Assembly (NCBI RefSeq): GCF_041296385.1
Contig: NC_091017.1
Coordinates: 8,550,001-8,614,000, forward strand
From: Aphelocoma coerulescens
Lineage: Eukaryota; Chordata; Aves; Passeriformes; Corvidae
Direction: 5' to 3'
DNA length: 64,000 bases
Shown here: positions 25,386 to 38,078 of the stretch, in pieces
Position numbering within the stretch: position 1 is the first letter of the stretch
Layout: every line of letters starts with the position of its first letter
Notes under the pieces: generated by a model
What the model was told of the DNA's origin: nothing
Database searches by the model: none
What the model saw: only the letters and a program-made list of their open reading frames with translations
Made by a program: the position numbers and the translations under genes

Positions 25386-25401
25386 TTTTTTTTTTTTTTT
25401 T
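25386..25401 (+). repeat. poly(T) run, 16 nt
   Basis: Uninterrupted T run inside a T-rich neighbourhood, with no sign of a retrocopy. Confidence 0.9.
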
Positions 25402-25689
25402 GAGATACAGTTCACATATGCATTCAGTCCACCACAACTTAATTTTTCCTTAGAGAGTTTGAGTTTATAAATAGGAGATTGGGAGTCAACTGTCTTAATG
25501 CAAGAGTTTAAAACAAGTTAAATCTTTATCCCAGAGTGGATAGTATATATTAATCTACATGCACTCTCTGAGAAGATAATAAGGGAGCACAGAAGTCCCA
25601 TGTCACCAGTAAGAAAACACTGTATTTTTGTCTCAAGGCAGATTTCACACATGCTTTCTACCTATCAACCTGTAAAATTACTTCACAGG

Positions 25690-25950
25690 CTCAAATTTTA
25701 TTTTCAGATGGGCCAAGCGAGTTGTGACCCTAAAATAGCAGCAAAGGTTAATTAGCAAATGATGCACAATCTCAATTTATGGTGAATTTCAGTTTGCAAA
25801 AGTGGGAACAAGGGGGCCGCAGCAATTCATCTGTTCATCCATGCCCCCGGTCCTGCTTTTGGCTCTGAGATGAAACACCTCGACTGACAGTTGTGCTGCG
25901 AAGTTTCCATGAAAAACAAAAAGGCTCAGAAAAGGGATTGCCTTGCATCA
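25690..25950. promoter_or_regulatory. possible conserved non-coding element 2
   Basis: A mixed-composition block free of simple repeats. It has the stretch AAAGGTTAATTAGCAAATGA (a TAATTA homeodomain-type core next to an octamer-like GCAAATGA) and a GC-rich segment around 25815-25855. Its look resembles vertebrate developmental enhancers, but only alignment to other species could show conservation. Confidence 0.25.
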
Positions 25951-28900
25951 TCTGTCTACTATCCTGTCATCCTGCTGCCCCAGACACTGTTTGGCTATAC
26001 TGCAATCCTGAAGTAGAAGACTCATGGATCTATAGTGGAGAAAGCTTTATTATAATGTGTAATGGGTGACAATGAGGGCCATGGGATAGATGACTCACTA
26101 ATCTCTTAACAAAAGATTTATGCTTCAAACACAACCACAACCACAAGCAATATATTTCAAGTGATTTATTAGCAGTGTGAAAAATGACAGCAACTGACTA
26201 ATTAAAATGAGAAGTACAACCCTGAAAGTGTTCCAACAGTTGTCATTAACATATATCTGGCATACAATCACAGGTAGCCATAGGGAACATGCAGAGCGAG
26301 CACACAAAGACACAGTCGTGTGTGGAAAATGGAAAGCATTCTCACCTCCACAAAGGCATTGGAGTGGAAGCAAGTTTTTAAGTTGAGCACAAAATATCCC
26401 TCTGATCAAGGGGTACAGTACAGAAAACCTCCCCAAACAGCACTGTTAGTGTGCCTTTGCTCAGTTCTCCTCCAAACACAGGAAAAGGTAACACAACGTG
26501 ATGATAACTTGTTAAGTTTGGCTTCACTTCATAACAAACCTGTTCATAAACTGCCTTATTACAATGTATTACAACAAAGGTATTATCTCAGTGATATGAC
26601 TCAGAGCTCTTAAATAGATAATAATTTCTTTGTGACAGAATCTCACCTACCCTAATGTAGAGGTTAACTCCACGAGCCATAGCATAAAGAATCCTGTCAT
26701 TAACCATAATAATTACAAGCCACAGATCAAGCCATACCCTGAAAGGAACTGCAAACACTTCTACAGTCAGTTCTGTTTCAGTCAAAAGACAGAGAAACAG
26801 GAACCACCAGATGAAAACATGCAGAACGGTTATGTCAATCCATATGACACAAAGTTCAAATCATGCACAACAATTATGATGTTACCAAAGTTGTTGAAAT
26901 GCTTTAAATTCTGTCACCAAAAATTCATTTCATCACAGGCTTACCTGTATATGGAATGACTGGGTTTAGGATGTCCCTTGAGTTGCACAGACCTACAACC
27001 CACCTTCAAGTATTCAGCATAGCTATATCAATAGGGGTTCATAAAACTCAGACCTAGAATAGCAATGCTGATATGAAAAAAATATATGGGGTTTTTAAAA
27101 TTATGTTTCCCTCCCAAACAGAGTCTGTAAAGGCATATATTTGTCCTTCATAAATAATTTGGAAGACCGAAATATGAAGAGGAAGAAATACTTCTGAAAT
27201 CAGAAAAAATCACCCTAGGGGGAAAAAAAGTAAATATGAGGATAATTGCCTATAAGAGGAATGTCTTTAACTTCTGCAGCAGTGAACTTCCACAACAGAA
27301 TGGAATAATATTCAGAGAATCTTTGATCTGTTTATGAAAAGGATGGGGTGATATTGCTGAGAGCAGAACAGAGAGTTTGATGACACCTAGCAGGTCTGTC
27401 CAGCTGATATTAAAATAAACCAACTTGAAAGAAAATAATACAGACTACTCTTTTAAAAGGACCACAAGGAAAATAACATGTAAAACAAATTGTTCATGAG
27501 TTTGCACAATTAAATATTGTGCAGAGGTGTAATTTAAGTACTATATAATCCAGGCTCAGCTGGCACTTTCATTATGAGATGTCTGTGCTTAGAAGGAAAA
27601 TCTTCAACACATTTTGGGTCAGACACAAAACTCTTGGGCTTTTCCACTTCTTGAAACACTGACCCTGGGTCTTTTCAGGATATGCAGGTACCATATTTTC
27701 CACAGTTAATTTTAGTTTATGTTCACATTATCAAATACCTGTCCTTCAGATAAAATTTTGTCACTGGTTATGTTACTCATGACGAAGTCTCTTCATCTGC
27801 CAGGAAACACTGAAGTCATACTCATGTCCAGTAAAATTGCTGGATGTGGCTGCCATGTTGATGCCTCTCCACACTGGCTAAATTATTTCAGTACTCTACA
27901 TAATAGTTGCAAACACCAGGTCCCTTGAAAACTATCTGAAAGAAATGTTAATTTATTTAGTTGGGTCTTTTCACAGTGCATTGGCGTGTAAGGGTTGTTG
28001 AGGGTGTGATGCTTAAAAATGAAAGCAACCGTATGTATATATCAACTGTTGACCAGTCATTAAGACTTTTTCAGCCCAAAGTTTATGCCAACAGTAAACT
28101 GGGATCATATCATGTGCTCAAACATATCTTCATAATACATTACAAATGTCAGCAGAACCTAAAGAAGTAATAAAGTACCTAAAAGTGGTTGTGTTCTCTT
28201 TCTTTGGCTCAAAAAACACTGCCTAGTATTGAATTTTCTGATGTGCATATTATTCTCTTCTTCTCCTTCTCAGTATTTGAAAAAAAAAATCAGAAAAACC
28301 TAATTTCTGGACTGAAAATCCCTTTCTTTTTTAAACTTCAAACTTCTCAAATTTGTCTGCGAGCCAAGAGTTCTCATTAGGATGTTAAATACCAGCCTAT
28401 GTTCTTAAAATAAAATATTGCTCAAAGTCAACAAGGTGTCATTCAGTTACATTCCAATACCTTTCATTATAGCAGAGGTTCAACCTATTTAAGCTAAAAG
28501 TGGATTTTTTTAAATGGCTAAAAATGATGATCAGCATTACAGCATTACTCACCAATGCCTGAAAAGTGAAATTCTATTTCCTTCGGAGAGCTTGTTGTTG
28601 TCATTGAAGCCTAAGTTTCATTAAAGAGTGGTCTTAGTTTGCAGGTATTTTTAAAAATAGTGCTCTCAATATTTGCATTGTTCTTCAGAGAAATTCCTAC
28701 TTAAATTGTCAACTTGTATTTGGGCCCTTTGGCTCCCATTTGGTAATGTTTTAAAGCAAATATTTCTTGAAGAAAAGGTTCACTAAGTCACTTCCTTGAT
28801 AACATAATTTCTAATATTTCATATAATCATGCATATCTTTATAAATATATTCTGAGAAATAAACCATAATTGAAATTAAGTAAAATACACTCTTAAGGTT

Positions 28901-31806
28901 GATTTAATCTCTTTTACTGAAAAGTCATTAAAAATAAAATTCTCTCCCAGGATGCTCAAGTCAAAATGACAAGCATGATAATAAACATTTGGTAATAAAA
29001 ATAAATTAAAAATCAAAGCTTTATGATATATTTTCCTATCAAAATGAAAGTGGCAAATTGAAAACAATAATGATGCTCATCCACAGTTACAGTTCCAACA
29101 GAACATTTCAGAGTTTGATTTAAAACTAGCAGCAGCTTGAAAATGAGTCATAATGTTATATTTTAAACTGCTACTGCTCAATCCATCAAGTATTAAAATA
29201 TTGATGTTGATTAATGGCATTCTCTCACACTGTTTCTCTTGATGAGGCTTCAGAGAAACTGAAGCAACAATATTCACTATGTTACGAGGTTGCACACCTC
29301 CTCCATGCCCAGGTCAGCTGCTACCACTGTGTTCATATGCACCAGGAATTTCTTTGGTGGTTTGAGAAATTCTAGCATCTTCACCAGGTATGAGTATGGG
29401 ACACACACTTTGGTAGCTTTCCAACCGATAGTGGTACAGGTTTCCAGCACCTGGAACACGTGGGCTGAATACAGTCACTAACTGCAATAATCAGTTTTCC
29501 AGCTGCCATGTTATTTCCTAAGAAACTGCAGTGAGTGAGCGATTCCATTAGGTTTTCTTGTGGAACTTTCACTGTCAAAAAAGGTGTCAGGGACTAAGAT
29601 CCACTGGAGTTTTTATGCCTGGTGGAAGATGAAGAGATAAGACCCACGAGTATACTGGCTGGTCTAAGCAATTTCCTGCTGGCATTTCGGCTTTGCTCCT
29701 ACTGCTCTGTTGGTCTCAGGTTTTGAGGTTTCACATCCCATCCAAAATGCTATTGCAGAGGGTTATACCAACCCTGCATGTTTTATTCACACTGACCCAC
29801 TTGCTCTTATCATAGCTTTTAATGGCCACAGGACTGGAAGAGCCTAAATTGCTTTTTCTTCTTTTTTTGCTTATTCTATTGAGTAGCTTCCATCTGGATT
29901 TGTTGAGCAGCAGCAAGAAAAAAGAAATTAGAAAATATGCATATCCTGAAAGTACCTGTTACATCAGTTCAGACTATAAGCAATGCAGTTTCTTTAATTT
30001 GCAGAAACAGAGTGAACCATAAGCACCCTTTTTTACGGCTATTTCTTTTAAATGTGGATATCACTGAGAATATTTGCAACTTGGCCATTTCAAAAAACAC
30101 CCGGGCCAGTTCATAAACTTTTGACCTGTGGTATGACTGAGACTAAAAACTTTCTTCCTTTAACTTTTTCAGGAATCTTTAATGCACAAGAACAACAGGC
30201 ACAGACACTCCAAGTTAAATAGCAAGAATGGAAATTTAAAAAAGGAAAAAAAGCATTTATAAATATCATCATAGTTGCAGGCTATTTCATACCTTTCTTC
30301 TTTAATACTAAACAACATCTAGGTGCAAATGTCTCCTAAAAAAGACACAGTTATTTAAACTGGGAAAAATGCTTTATATTTGCCATATGTAATATTATGT
30401 AAAATTAAACTTCATGTGGAATATTTAATTATAAGATTTTATATTTTTAATAAAATTTTATATGCATTTAATGATAGGCAAAAATGCCATTCCATCTTAA
30501 ATGTTAGTTACTCATTTGAAGTGGCATTACTATACTATAAAAAATAATTAAAGTATAAAACCAAATTAGTAAATATTACACAGGCTTTTACACAATCTGA
30601 CAAATTGTTTTTTTGCATTATATCGTGACTGGATTAATTAGTATAAAATAAAAGTGAAACTGTCTATTAATGGCTCTGGAAAGAAACTCTGATTGGATTT
30701 TAATTTTGAGCCTGTTCCAAATCCTCAAGAAACTTGGACATCACCTTCAGTGGATAGATGAGATCTTTAGTGCTTTGAAAATGGCTCTTGTAAAAACTTT
30801 CAAAGGAATGATCCAGGTATTAAAATGGTAACATGGAATGGCTGTGGCTTAGCAAGAAAGAAAACACCTTCAGGGCTTAAACTGGCTACACCCTTTTTGT
30901 TTGAAGTGACAAGGCTTATCATTAAGCAGAAAAGTTTTGCTTCTCCAGCAGGACAGAGACACCAACAATGCATTCTCACGTTTTCTTTCCGCCTGTTACT
31001 ACCTTCTCAGGGATAATTATTTCACACATTTCTGAGGAGTACCAGGGTCAAAAGCCATTTGTTTCCCCAATAACAAGCCCAGCCCTGCACCCATCTAATG
31101 AAGGTATTCCACATCCCCAACTACTGCCATGTTGCTTTATCTCTCCAGCAAGTTTTTCCTCCGATATCATGCTTCCTAATGCTGTTTCAGGGTAGATATA
31201 TATTTATACACGTATATTGTTTTCCTTCTTTAAGTTATCACCTTTTCTCAATCTTTTTGGAAGAAATAAAAAGGAAAATGGCTGTTAATTGCTGGGAGAA
31301 AATCTGATTTGCAGTATGCACACAGAAGTTACATTGAGTACTGTAAGGCCCCATAACTCGCACTACGACAATTTTAGAAGGGCTTTACAGTTTTTCATGT
31401 ACTCTGAGTTAGAGGCATGGGAGAAATACTGAGAAGATATTCTCAAGAGGTCAAATCAATAAGGAAAACTTTATTGGCAACTTTAGAAAACCATAAAACT
31501 GGCAAAAGTTTAGAGCAGCATTCAATCAACAGAAAACATTTCTCAAAGCATTCACGTGGCCCATTCAACTTTGCAAACTCTAAGCCCATTTGATTTTAGG
31601 TTACTCAAAAATTCTTAGGAGAGAGAATTAGAAGAAGAAGAAAGAGGGAAAGACAGAAAAGATATAGAAAAGAACAAATATAGCTGCCACTCCTGGTTCC
31701 AGCAGTGCTCAGCTGATAGAAATTCCAAGAGGAGGTAGAGTCAAGACTTTTGGTCTTTACTTTCTATTTCTAATATTCCATAAGTGTACTATAAGAATTC
31801 AATTTG

Positions 31807-31824
31807 AAAAAAAAGGGGGGGGGG
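31807..31824 (+). repeat. A8G10 homopurine run
   Basis: Eight A followed directly by ten G, then ATTAGA. The G10 run is a likely sequencing or polymerase slippage site. Confidence 0.95.
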
Positions 31825-32382
31825 ATTAGAAAGTAGTTTCAAAAATTAGACAAAAATGGAAAGGAAAACATAGCAAACTAAAAATCCTTCAAAGAAAACA
31901 AATATGAAATCAGAGCTGCACATGGGTACAGATGATTGCCTGGAAGACCCTGGTGGCAGCAGGGAGAACACTATAGCATGAGTCACCCGAGTAAGCAATC
32001 AAAATGCTCTTATGAACTGTTGGACATGGCCTGAAATCCATGTGTGAACAGCCTGACTGGATCTAATACTAAATTTCCCTTTATTTATAGCATATCTGGA
32101 TGTACAGTTAGGGTTAAAAACATGAATAGGTCAATAACTGATATAGGCAGAAACACACACATGCAGCATCATGTGCAAAAATGCATGCTGTGTCAAAACA
32201 CAAAAACAAAATGGATTTTTGTATTCTATAAACGTCTAAATTTGTGTCTCCACATGCATATAGAAACTCAGGACTGTGGCCTCTGTGTGTGGAAGATGAT
32301 GCTGTAGCTCTGTGAGTCCTGGACTACGACAGCCAGACATCTGCCAGCCACAGAACAAGGGACAAAAGGTGACTGACAGGAA

Positions 32383-32401
32383 GAATGCGGGACCCGCATT
32401 C
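32383..32401. repeat. GC-rich 9-bp inverted repeat with 1-nt centre
   Basis: GAATGCGGG and CCCGCATTC flank a single A. The palindrome contains two CpG sites in a region otherwise poor in CpG. Confidence 0.9.
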
Positions 32402-32685
32402 ATTCCCACTCACTATCCATAGAAACAAAAGTGAAACAGCTGGATAGACCCCAGGGGAGCAGAATGAAGTGAGAAATGTGACAAAACCACAAGACACAAG
32501 AAAGAAAAGCCAAGGCTGTCAAGAATATTACAAGAGCCTGCAACTGGACTGAGAAAGCTCCAGAGCAATTACAAACCTAAGTACTACATGGTAAACAAAG
32601 CAAAGAGGGGGTTGTTAAATGCTTCCAAAATGCAGATGAGACCAAAAAACCAAGGAGCAGCAGGTGTTTTTAAAAGCTAAAGATT

Positions 32686-32700
32686 AAAAAAAAAAAAAAA
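32686..32700 (+). repeat. poly(A) run, 15 nt
   Basis: A run at the end of a purine-rich stretch (32340-32685). The octamer TCTAAATT follows it and also occurs at 32235-32242, which could be a chance match. Confidence 0.9.
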
Positions 32701-34149
32701 TCTAAATTAATACTGTCCATGTAACTGATGAGAGAAAAATATAGGATTGATATGAACTGTTATGACTTTAAATTTGTGAAATGTGCTCTCTATGCCTACC
32801 CACATATCCCTCTGAGTAAAAAAATTATTCTTTAAATTATACACTGATGACACTGGGACTCAAAGCACCTAATCATCCTTGCTCCCCTGTCATGAGGGGA
32901 AAGAGCTCCTATGTGACATGTACAGCCATACAATCAAGATATCTTTCAAGAACTTTAAAAAAGTAAAAAATTAAATGCCATTTTGTAATCAAGAAATTAG
33001 TGTTTCTGCTTGCCTACCCATTTCTCAATGTGCAGTTTCACTTACTCTTTCCTCCTCTCTACCATCTGTTTTCTTTCATTCCTCTTCTTAGCTGCTTAAT
33101 TTCACTGAAAACAAGGATTTTTCCTTTGGAAAAAAAAAAGGCAAGCAACCATTTCCTATTCATTACATTTTGTTAAACATCTTAATTCTTTTCCCTCTGT
33201 CAACCACTTTGTCACCAAAATGACTTTGTCTGATATTCCTCCTTTATAAGTAATAGTTCAAATCTGATGATTCCTTGGAAAACATTTCCTCTCATAATGG
33301 TATGTATGAGTTCATTACTTCTTCTCCCTCAGTTATATTATCCTGTCACAAGAAACACAGTGACTTTTGAACTTTGAGACTTTTCCAGCCCTACAGGAGC
33401 TGATGATCAGAGGATTTTGGCTTTGTCTTCCTTTGCTTTGAATCAGAATAGATTTAGCATCCTGTTGACCTGGAGATTGAATTGAACCATTAGGAAAAAT
33501 TGAATGCTTCTAGAAAATATGTAAAATAGTGTAGTGATATATAATGTAATAGACTCTTTCAAAACCTCTTCCATATAATTCTACAGATTCTAAGGAGGTT
33601 ATTTACTGTGCCTCAGACTTTCACTCTATTTGTTCTCTATGAAAGTTTCAAGATAAATTCATACAAATTGTAGGGAAACTTTTTTTTCTTAGACAAAATT
33701 TGCAATCAGCATTGCCAGTGACAGTTCAGAATACTTAAGAAAATTAAGCAGCTCATTTTATTTCTAAAATCCATTGATTTCCAAGAATTATTTTTTACCT
33801 CAATTAATATTGATAAAAGTATGCCTTCTCCATACTCCATACATATATTTGTACTTTCATAGATTTCTCAAGCAGCACTTTAAAATATTACTAAGAAAAA
33901 GCATAAAGTATGTTTCATTCTGTATAAGATTCCAATTTACATGCCTGACCTATGATTAAGTATTTCATTAGAGTCTCACTCATAGCAGGAAGCATTTATT
34001 GGATACAGCATGCATGATTTATTTCAGGACAAGAAATTCAAGTTAAAACACTTTTCACATCTCCTAGTGACTTAGCATAGTGGAGAATGTTCCATAGATC
34101 ACCCAGTGATAGGCTTAGTTCTCTGATTATTCAGTGCTGGGATTTTAGT

Positions 34150-34280
34150 TGTTTATCAGTGGAGGTTTTTTATTGTTTGAGGGTTTTTTTTTTTGTTATT
34201 TTGTTTGTTTGTTTGTTTTTGGGGTTTTTTGGGTTTTTTTTTGTATTTGGGGTTTTTTTTGTTGGCTCTTTTTTTTTTTC
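34150..34280 (+). repeat. T/G-rich low-complexity tract
   Basis: About 130 nt almost free of A and C on the plus strand. It has GTTT units around 34202-34218 and runs of three to four G separated by T. The G runs are spaced too unevenly for a strong quadruplex. Confidence 0.9.
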
Positions 34281-36172
34281 ATGCCAGCAGTCATGATCAG
34301 GTGAAAATCATTCATGTACAAATCACAAGCAACATTAACCTAAACTGTCAGTTTTTGGGAAAACTTGTACAAAGAAGGTTTCTGTTCAAATTTTATCAAT
34401 AAATCTGAAACACAAGTGTAAGAAACTGGACTACCTGTCCCTGGTCATAAGGCTATATCATTTGAATTAAAGTCTCTTGCTTTTAGTTACATTATTTTCA
34501 ACTCTTATTGTCTTCTCTAATTCAAAGTCAATTTGCTTTTCTGGCAGGCATAAAGAGGTTTTTTTTTCCTCTGAAGTGGCTTATACTTAAGTATAATAAG
34601 AGATAGTTCATTTGTTTTGAAAATGAGATCATTAAGTCCCCATGTCCTGACAATAATCAGAATAAACTGTGCAATTAATGTATTTTTTTGAACAACAGAA
34701 GTTAATCAGATGGACTCTTGAAGTCCTTCTGGAGCATTAGAGGTTTAGTCTTGTGTTCTGTTTCCCACCTCCTCCTCTCAGTGAGGAAGAATTTGGCTCT
34801 TCACCTTATTGTAACCAAGATTCCCCCTTCCACCAGGATCTCTTTTTTTCCCCCTACATCTCCTGATATCAAAATGCTGCAAGTACAGCAATAGAAACAA
34901 AAACAGCTGAAAAAAACCCCCACTAAAATAATGTTTGTAACAAAGACAAGTAAATTTGGTACTACAAAGCAAGCCATTTGTACTTACCAGGTGCTAAATA
35001 ACTGGAAATACCTACAAAGCCACCTTACAACTTAGGTTTTTATGTGTCTTATTGGAAATTGATGACATTTTTCCAAAGCTTTCTGACGTTTTTAACAGCA
35101 GGCACTTTTCCCAATCCATTTGCATGTTCTAAATCAAACCAAGGGCTGAAGGTGTATTCAAAAGATCTTTTTTCAGCTATTTGAAATTACTATTCTGGGC
35201 TAAAATCAATGTTCTTCCAACAACCTGTTTTTAAAAGTAATTTTAAGCTATAATTTTAGCTACTAACTTCATCCTGTCCTTTATTCTTCCTCTGTGCCCT
35301 CTTCTTTCCTTAAATCTGACACCCATTCTATCTCAAAAGCTGAAAATTAACTGAGAGACTACTGGTTTAAAACACTAATAACTGTAAAAAGCACTAATAA
35401 TTGTATTGTTTACATTTCACAGTGATTACCTATTGCCTCCTTATAGTCAAATCAGACTGCAGTTTGTTTCTTGTCAATGCTTGCTCCTTCTGAAAACTGG
35501 CATTTCCAGCTGTGAAGTAACAAACAACCAATCTTCACCCCTTCTCTACCTCCTGAATTTTCCAGGACTTTCAGATGTGAAAATTAAATATCTTCTGTCT
35601 GCAGACTCTCATTAAGGCTTTTTTTTTTAGTAACTAGTTGTGGAGAGCTTAATGTCAACACAACTCTGGAAGGGAGAGGAAGTGAGCAGATAAAGTGTGG
35701 AAAGAGATCTGCTCAGAACAAGACTAATATTCAATAATCTTCTACCTTTTCAGGTAATATTCAAATCTTCAGGACCTAGGTTAACATAGAACACCTCTGA
35801 CTAGCTTGAAAAATACATTGATCTCACTCTTAACACATCCTTACCTTCCCCTATGTATTGTTCAGAGTTGGTGGTCAAGATATCTGCTGCAATCACCTGT
35901 AAGCATGTTCCCCCATGTAGTGTCCTCATATCCATCTCTCCCAAAAAACACACATCCTCTTACTTTTCACCCCCTTTAAGTGTCTACATATTTTTTTTTT
36001 AAGAAGGTCCATGTGACAGTATTTGGCTGTGAAAGCTGCTGCATTTTAACACATGAAAATCAGCCTCTAAGACCGGTCAACGATGTATCTGTAGCTGCTT
36101 TTATAAAAAGAAGTCTTTTAGTGCCCAGCTTAGAAATGTAACAAGATTTCTGATACTTTAGTTTTAAAACTG

Positions 36173-36202
36173 CCCCTTTTTTTTTTTTTTTTTTTCCCCC
36201 AG
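36173..36202 (+). repeat. C4T19C5AG polypyrimidine mirror tract
   Basis: Four C, nineteen T and five C are followed by AG. The tract is nearly mirror-symmetric and also looks like a strong splice acceptor. One frame downstream is open for about 49 codons (to about 36348), but I recognise no protein in it. Confidence 0.85.
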
Positions 36203-37930
36203 TATTTCCACGTGTACATATTGTAATAGTGTACAGTGTTTCCTAACTGGCAAAATTATGTTTGATTTAGGAAAATTCTTTCAGGAGATGATCCTCAAAT
36301 CACTAAAATCCTTAGCTAATGACCTTATCCTGTCCCTGCATTTATAAAAGAAAGGTGCCCACACTTTTTTTACCTTTTTAGGTACTTTTTTAGCAAGTAA
36401 AGTTGCCTACAAAGTAAGCAAACTCCCTGCAAATTTTCATCATCCTTCATTTTAGCTGTTGCTTAAGGTATCTTTGAAGAATTAATAGGAACTGCTGTCA
36501 GTAACAGAAGCCAGTTGGTTGTATAAATAAAATTCAATTTTACTTCCCGGAGTTGAAAATGAAAATAAAACCTGTTTCTTTCAAAGAAATTATTGCTTTA
36601 CTGTGCTAAGATGTAACCTCCAGAGCCACTGCTGTGCATCCTGTGTTATCCAAAAAGGAGGTAATCAGCTTTCTGTAGTGCTAGAAAGACCCTGACAGCA
36701 AGTGACAGTGTGGTGTGATGATGAAATCCTAACACTGTTCCATCAGAGCACCTGCCTGCACAGGTACACAGGCAGACCAACTGCATTTCCAGCTCCATCA
36801 CCACATGTTGGTACATAATCACCATCCAGCCCCTGTAGCTCCAATGCAACATTAATTTTGCAACATTAATTATGTCTGATAAACATACTGTGAGAAGAAT
36901 GTTTGAATGCCACAGTTATTAGCATAGGTTGACTACTATCTGAAATCAGTACATATTTCCATATTTATAAAAATCACGATGCAATAATTGAATATATTTT
37001 CAATGGGAGAAAAACATGTCATTTTTCTTTAACATTTTACTTATTTCACACAAAAAAATTAAATTTAAAATGAAGTTTCAAGAAGCATTGACTTAAAAAT
37101 ACCAAGCACCCCAAAAGAATCCTTTATCGAGAAGAAATTTTGAATTGTGACCTGAGCAGGACTTGAGTGGGAAGGGGTTATTATTTCAATAGCTACAGAA
37201 TATCCATAAGGCTCTAAGGAAGATCAAAAGGATTATAACAGTTCTCACTCTTTCTTCACACCACTTCAAAAATCTGCAAATAAAAATGAGGATATTTGCT
37301 GTTTGGAATCTGGAATTCAAATAGACTAGAAGAGTAATCAGTACTATGCCATTAACATTAGTACTCGTACAGCAGCTACGATCTTGGTTTTTATAAATGG
37401 GAGACACCTCCAGGAAGATTTTAAAAAGAATTCTGAAACCAGAAGCACAGTTAGCCCCGGGTCAACAGCCTGAATCATGACTCAGTCCAGGGACATCAGA
37501 TCATAGATCAATATCTCTGATAAAAAAGAACAAAAGCAGAATTAAGCAGGTTGCATACAGGCAAAGATGTAATGAGCAGCAATACATTCTTCGCCTGAGT
37601 TGGAAGGGGAAAATAAATCAAGAACTATGATACATCAGCCCTGTGTTGATACTATTGCTATATTCTTCTGGGGAAAAAAACCTTTTAAAAATCAAGCTAG
37701 GACTGTGGTATTCAATGCCTAGTAACTGTGAACCTTAGTGATCTAATGCCATGTTCAGACTCTGTAGCTACAGACCCACATACATAACTTTACCCATATG
37801 AATTGTCTCAAAGATTTCAGTGGGATAAAGCATATACCAAATGTACAATATTTATCTGCAAGGAATAAGTACACTGTAGCATGAATGAATAATTCTTAGT
37901 GAAAGGCTGGGTTTGAGACAACCTTAATCA

Positions 37931-38078
37931 AAGAATCACAGAAAGGCTTGGATTGCAAGGGACCTCAGAGATCTTCTAGTTTCAATTTCCCCTCCCTGGG
38001 TAGGGATGTCACCCAGCAGATAGGTCACTCAGGGCCTCATCCAACCTGTCTTTGAACACTTCCAGGGATGGGGAAACC
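37931..38078 (-). mobile_element. CR1 LINE fragment F, 3' end only, minus strand
   Basis: The block starts at AAGAATCACAGAAAGGCTTG, followed by 'gattgcaagggacctcagag', the complement of a CR1 3' end. It runs through 'catccaacctgtctttgaac' to 'cttccagggatggggaaacc'. Only about 150 bases of the element are left. A short A-rich stretch follows. Mismatches to a typical 3' end suggest an older insertion. Confidence 0.92.

Larger units (their letters stand above)
21941..37930. other. 16 kb of non-coding sequence without recognisable CR1
   Basis: No gene, RNA gene or interspersed repeat is recognisable in this long stretch. It holds an (AT)22 tract, several poly(T) and poly(A) runs, an A8G10 run, a T/G-rich tract and a C4T19C5 tract, each listed separately. 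Two blocks, about 23030-23340 and 25690-25950, have mixed composition with homeobox-like AATTA cores and look to me like conserved non-coding sequence. The minus strand of 29277-29916 carries several short frames that I could not assign. Confidence 0.65.

Noticed and set aside
29077..29916. Possible processed pseudogene on the minus strand (several neighbouring short frames)
   Set aside because: I could not match any frame to a known protein, there is no clear poly(A) tail or flanking duplication, and the frames are of chance length.
34182..34257. G-quadruplex in the T/G-rich tract
   Set aside because: Only three closely placed G runs, with loops of 6 and about 15 bases. The fourth run is too far away.
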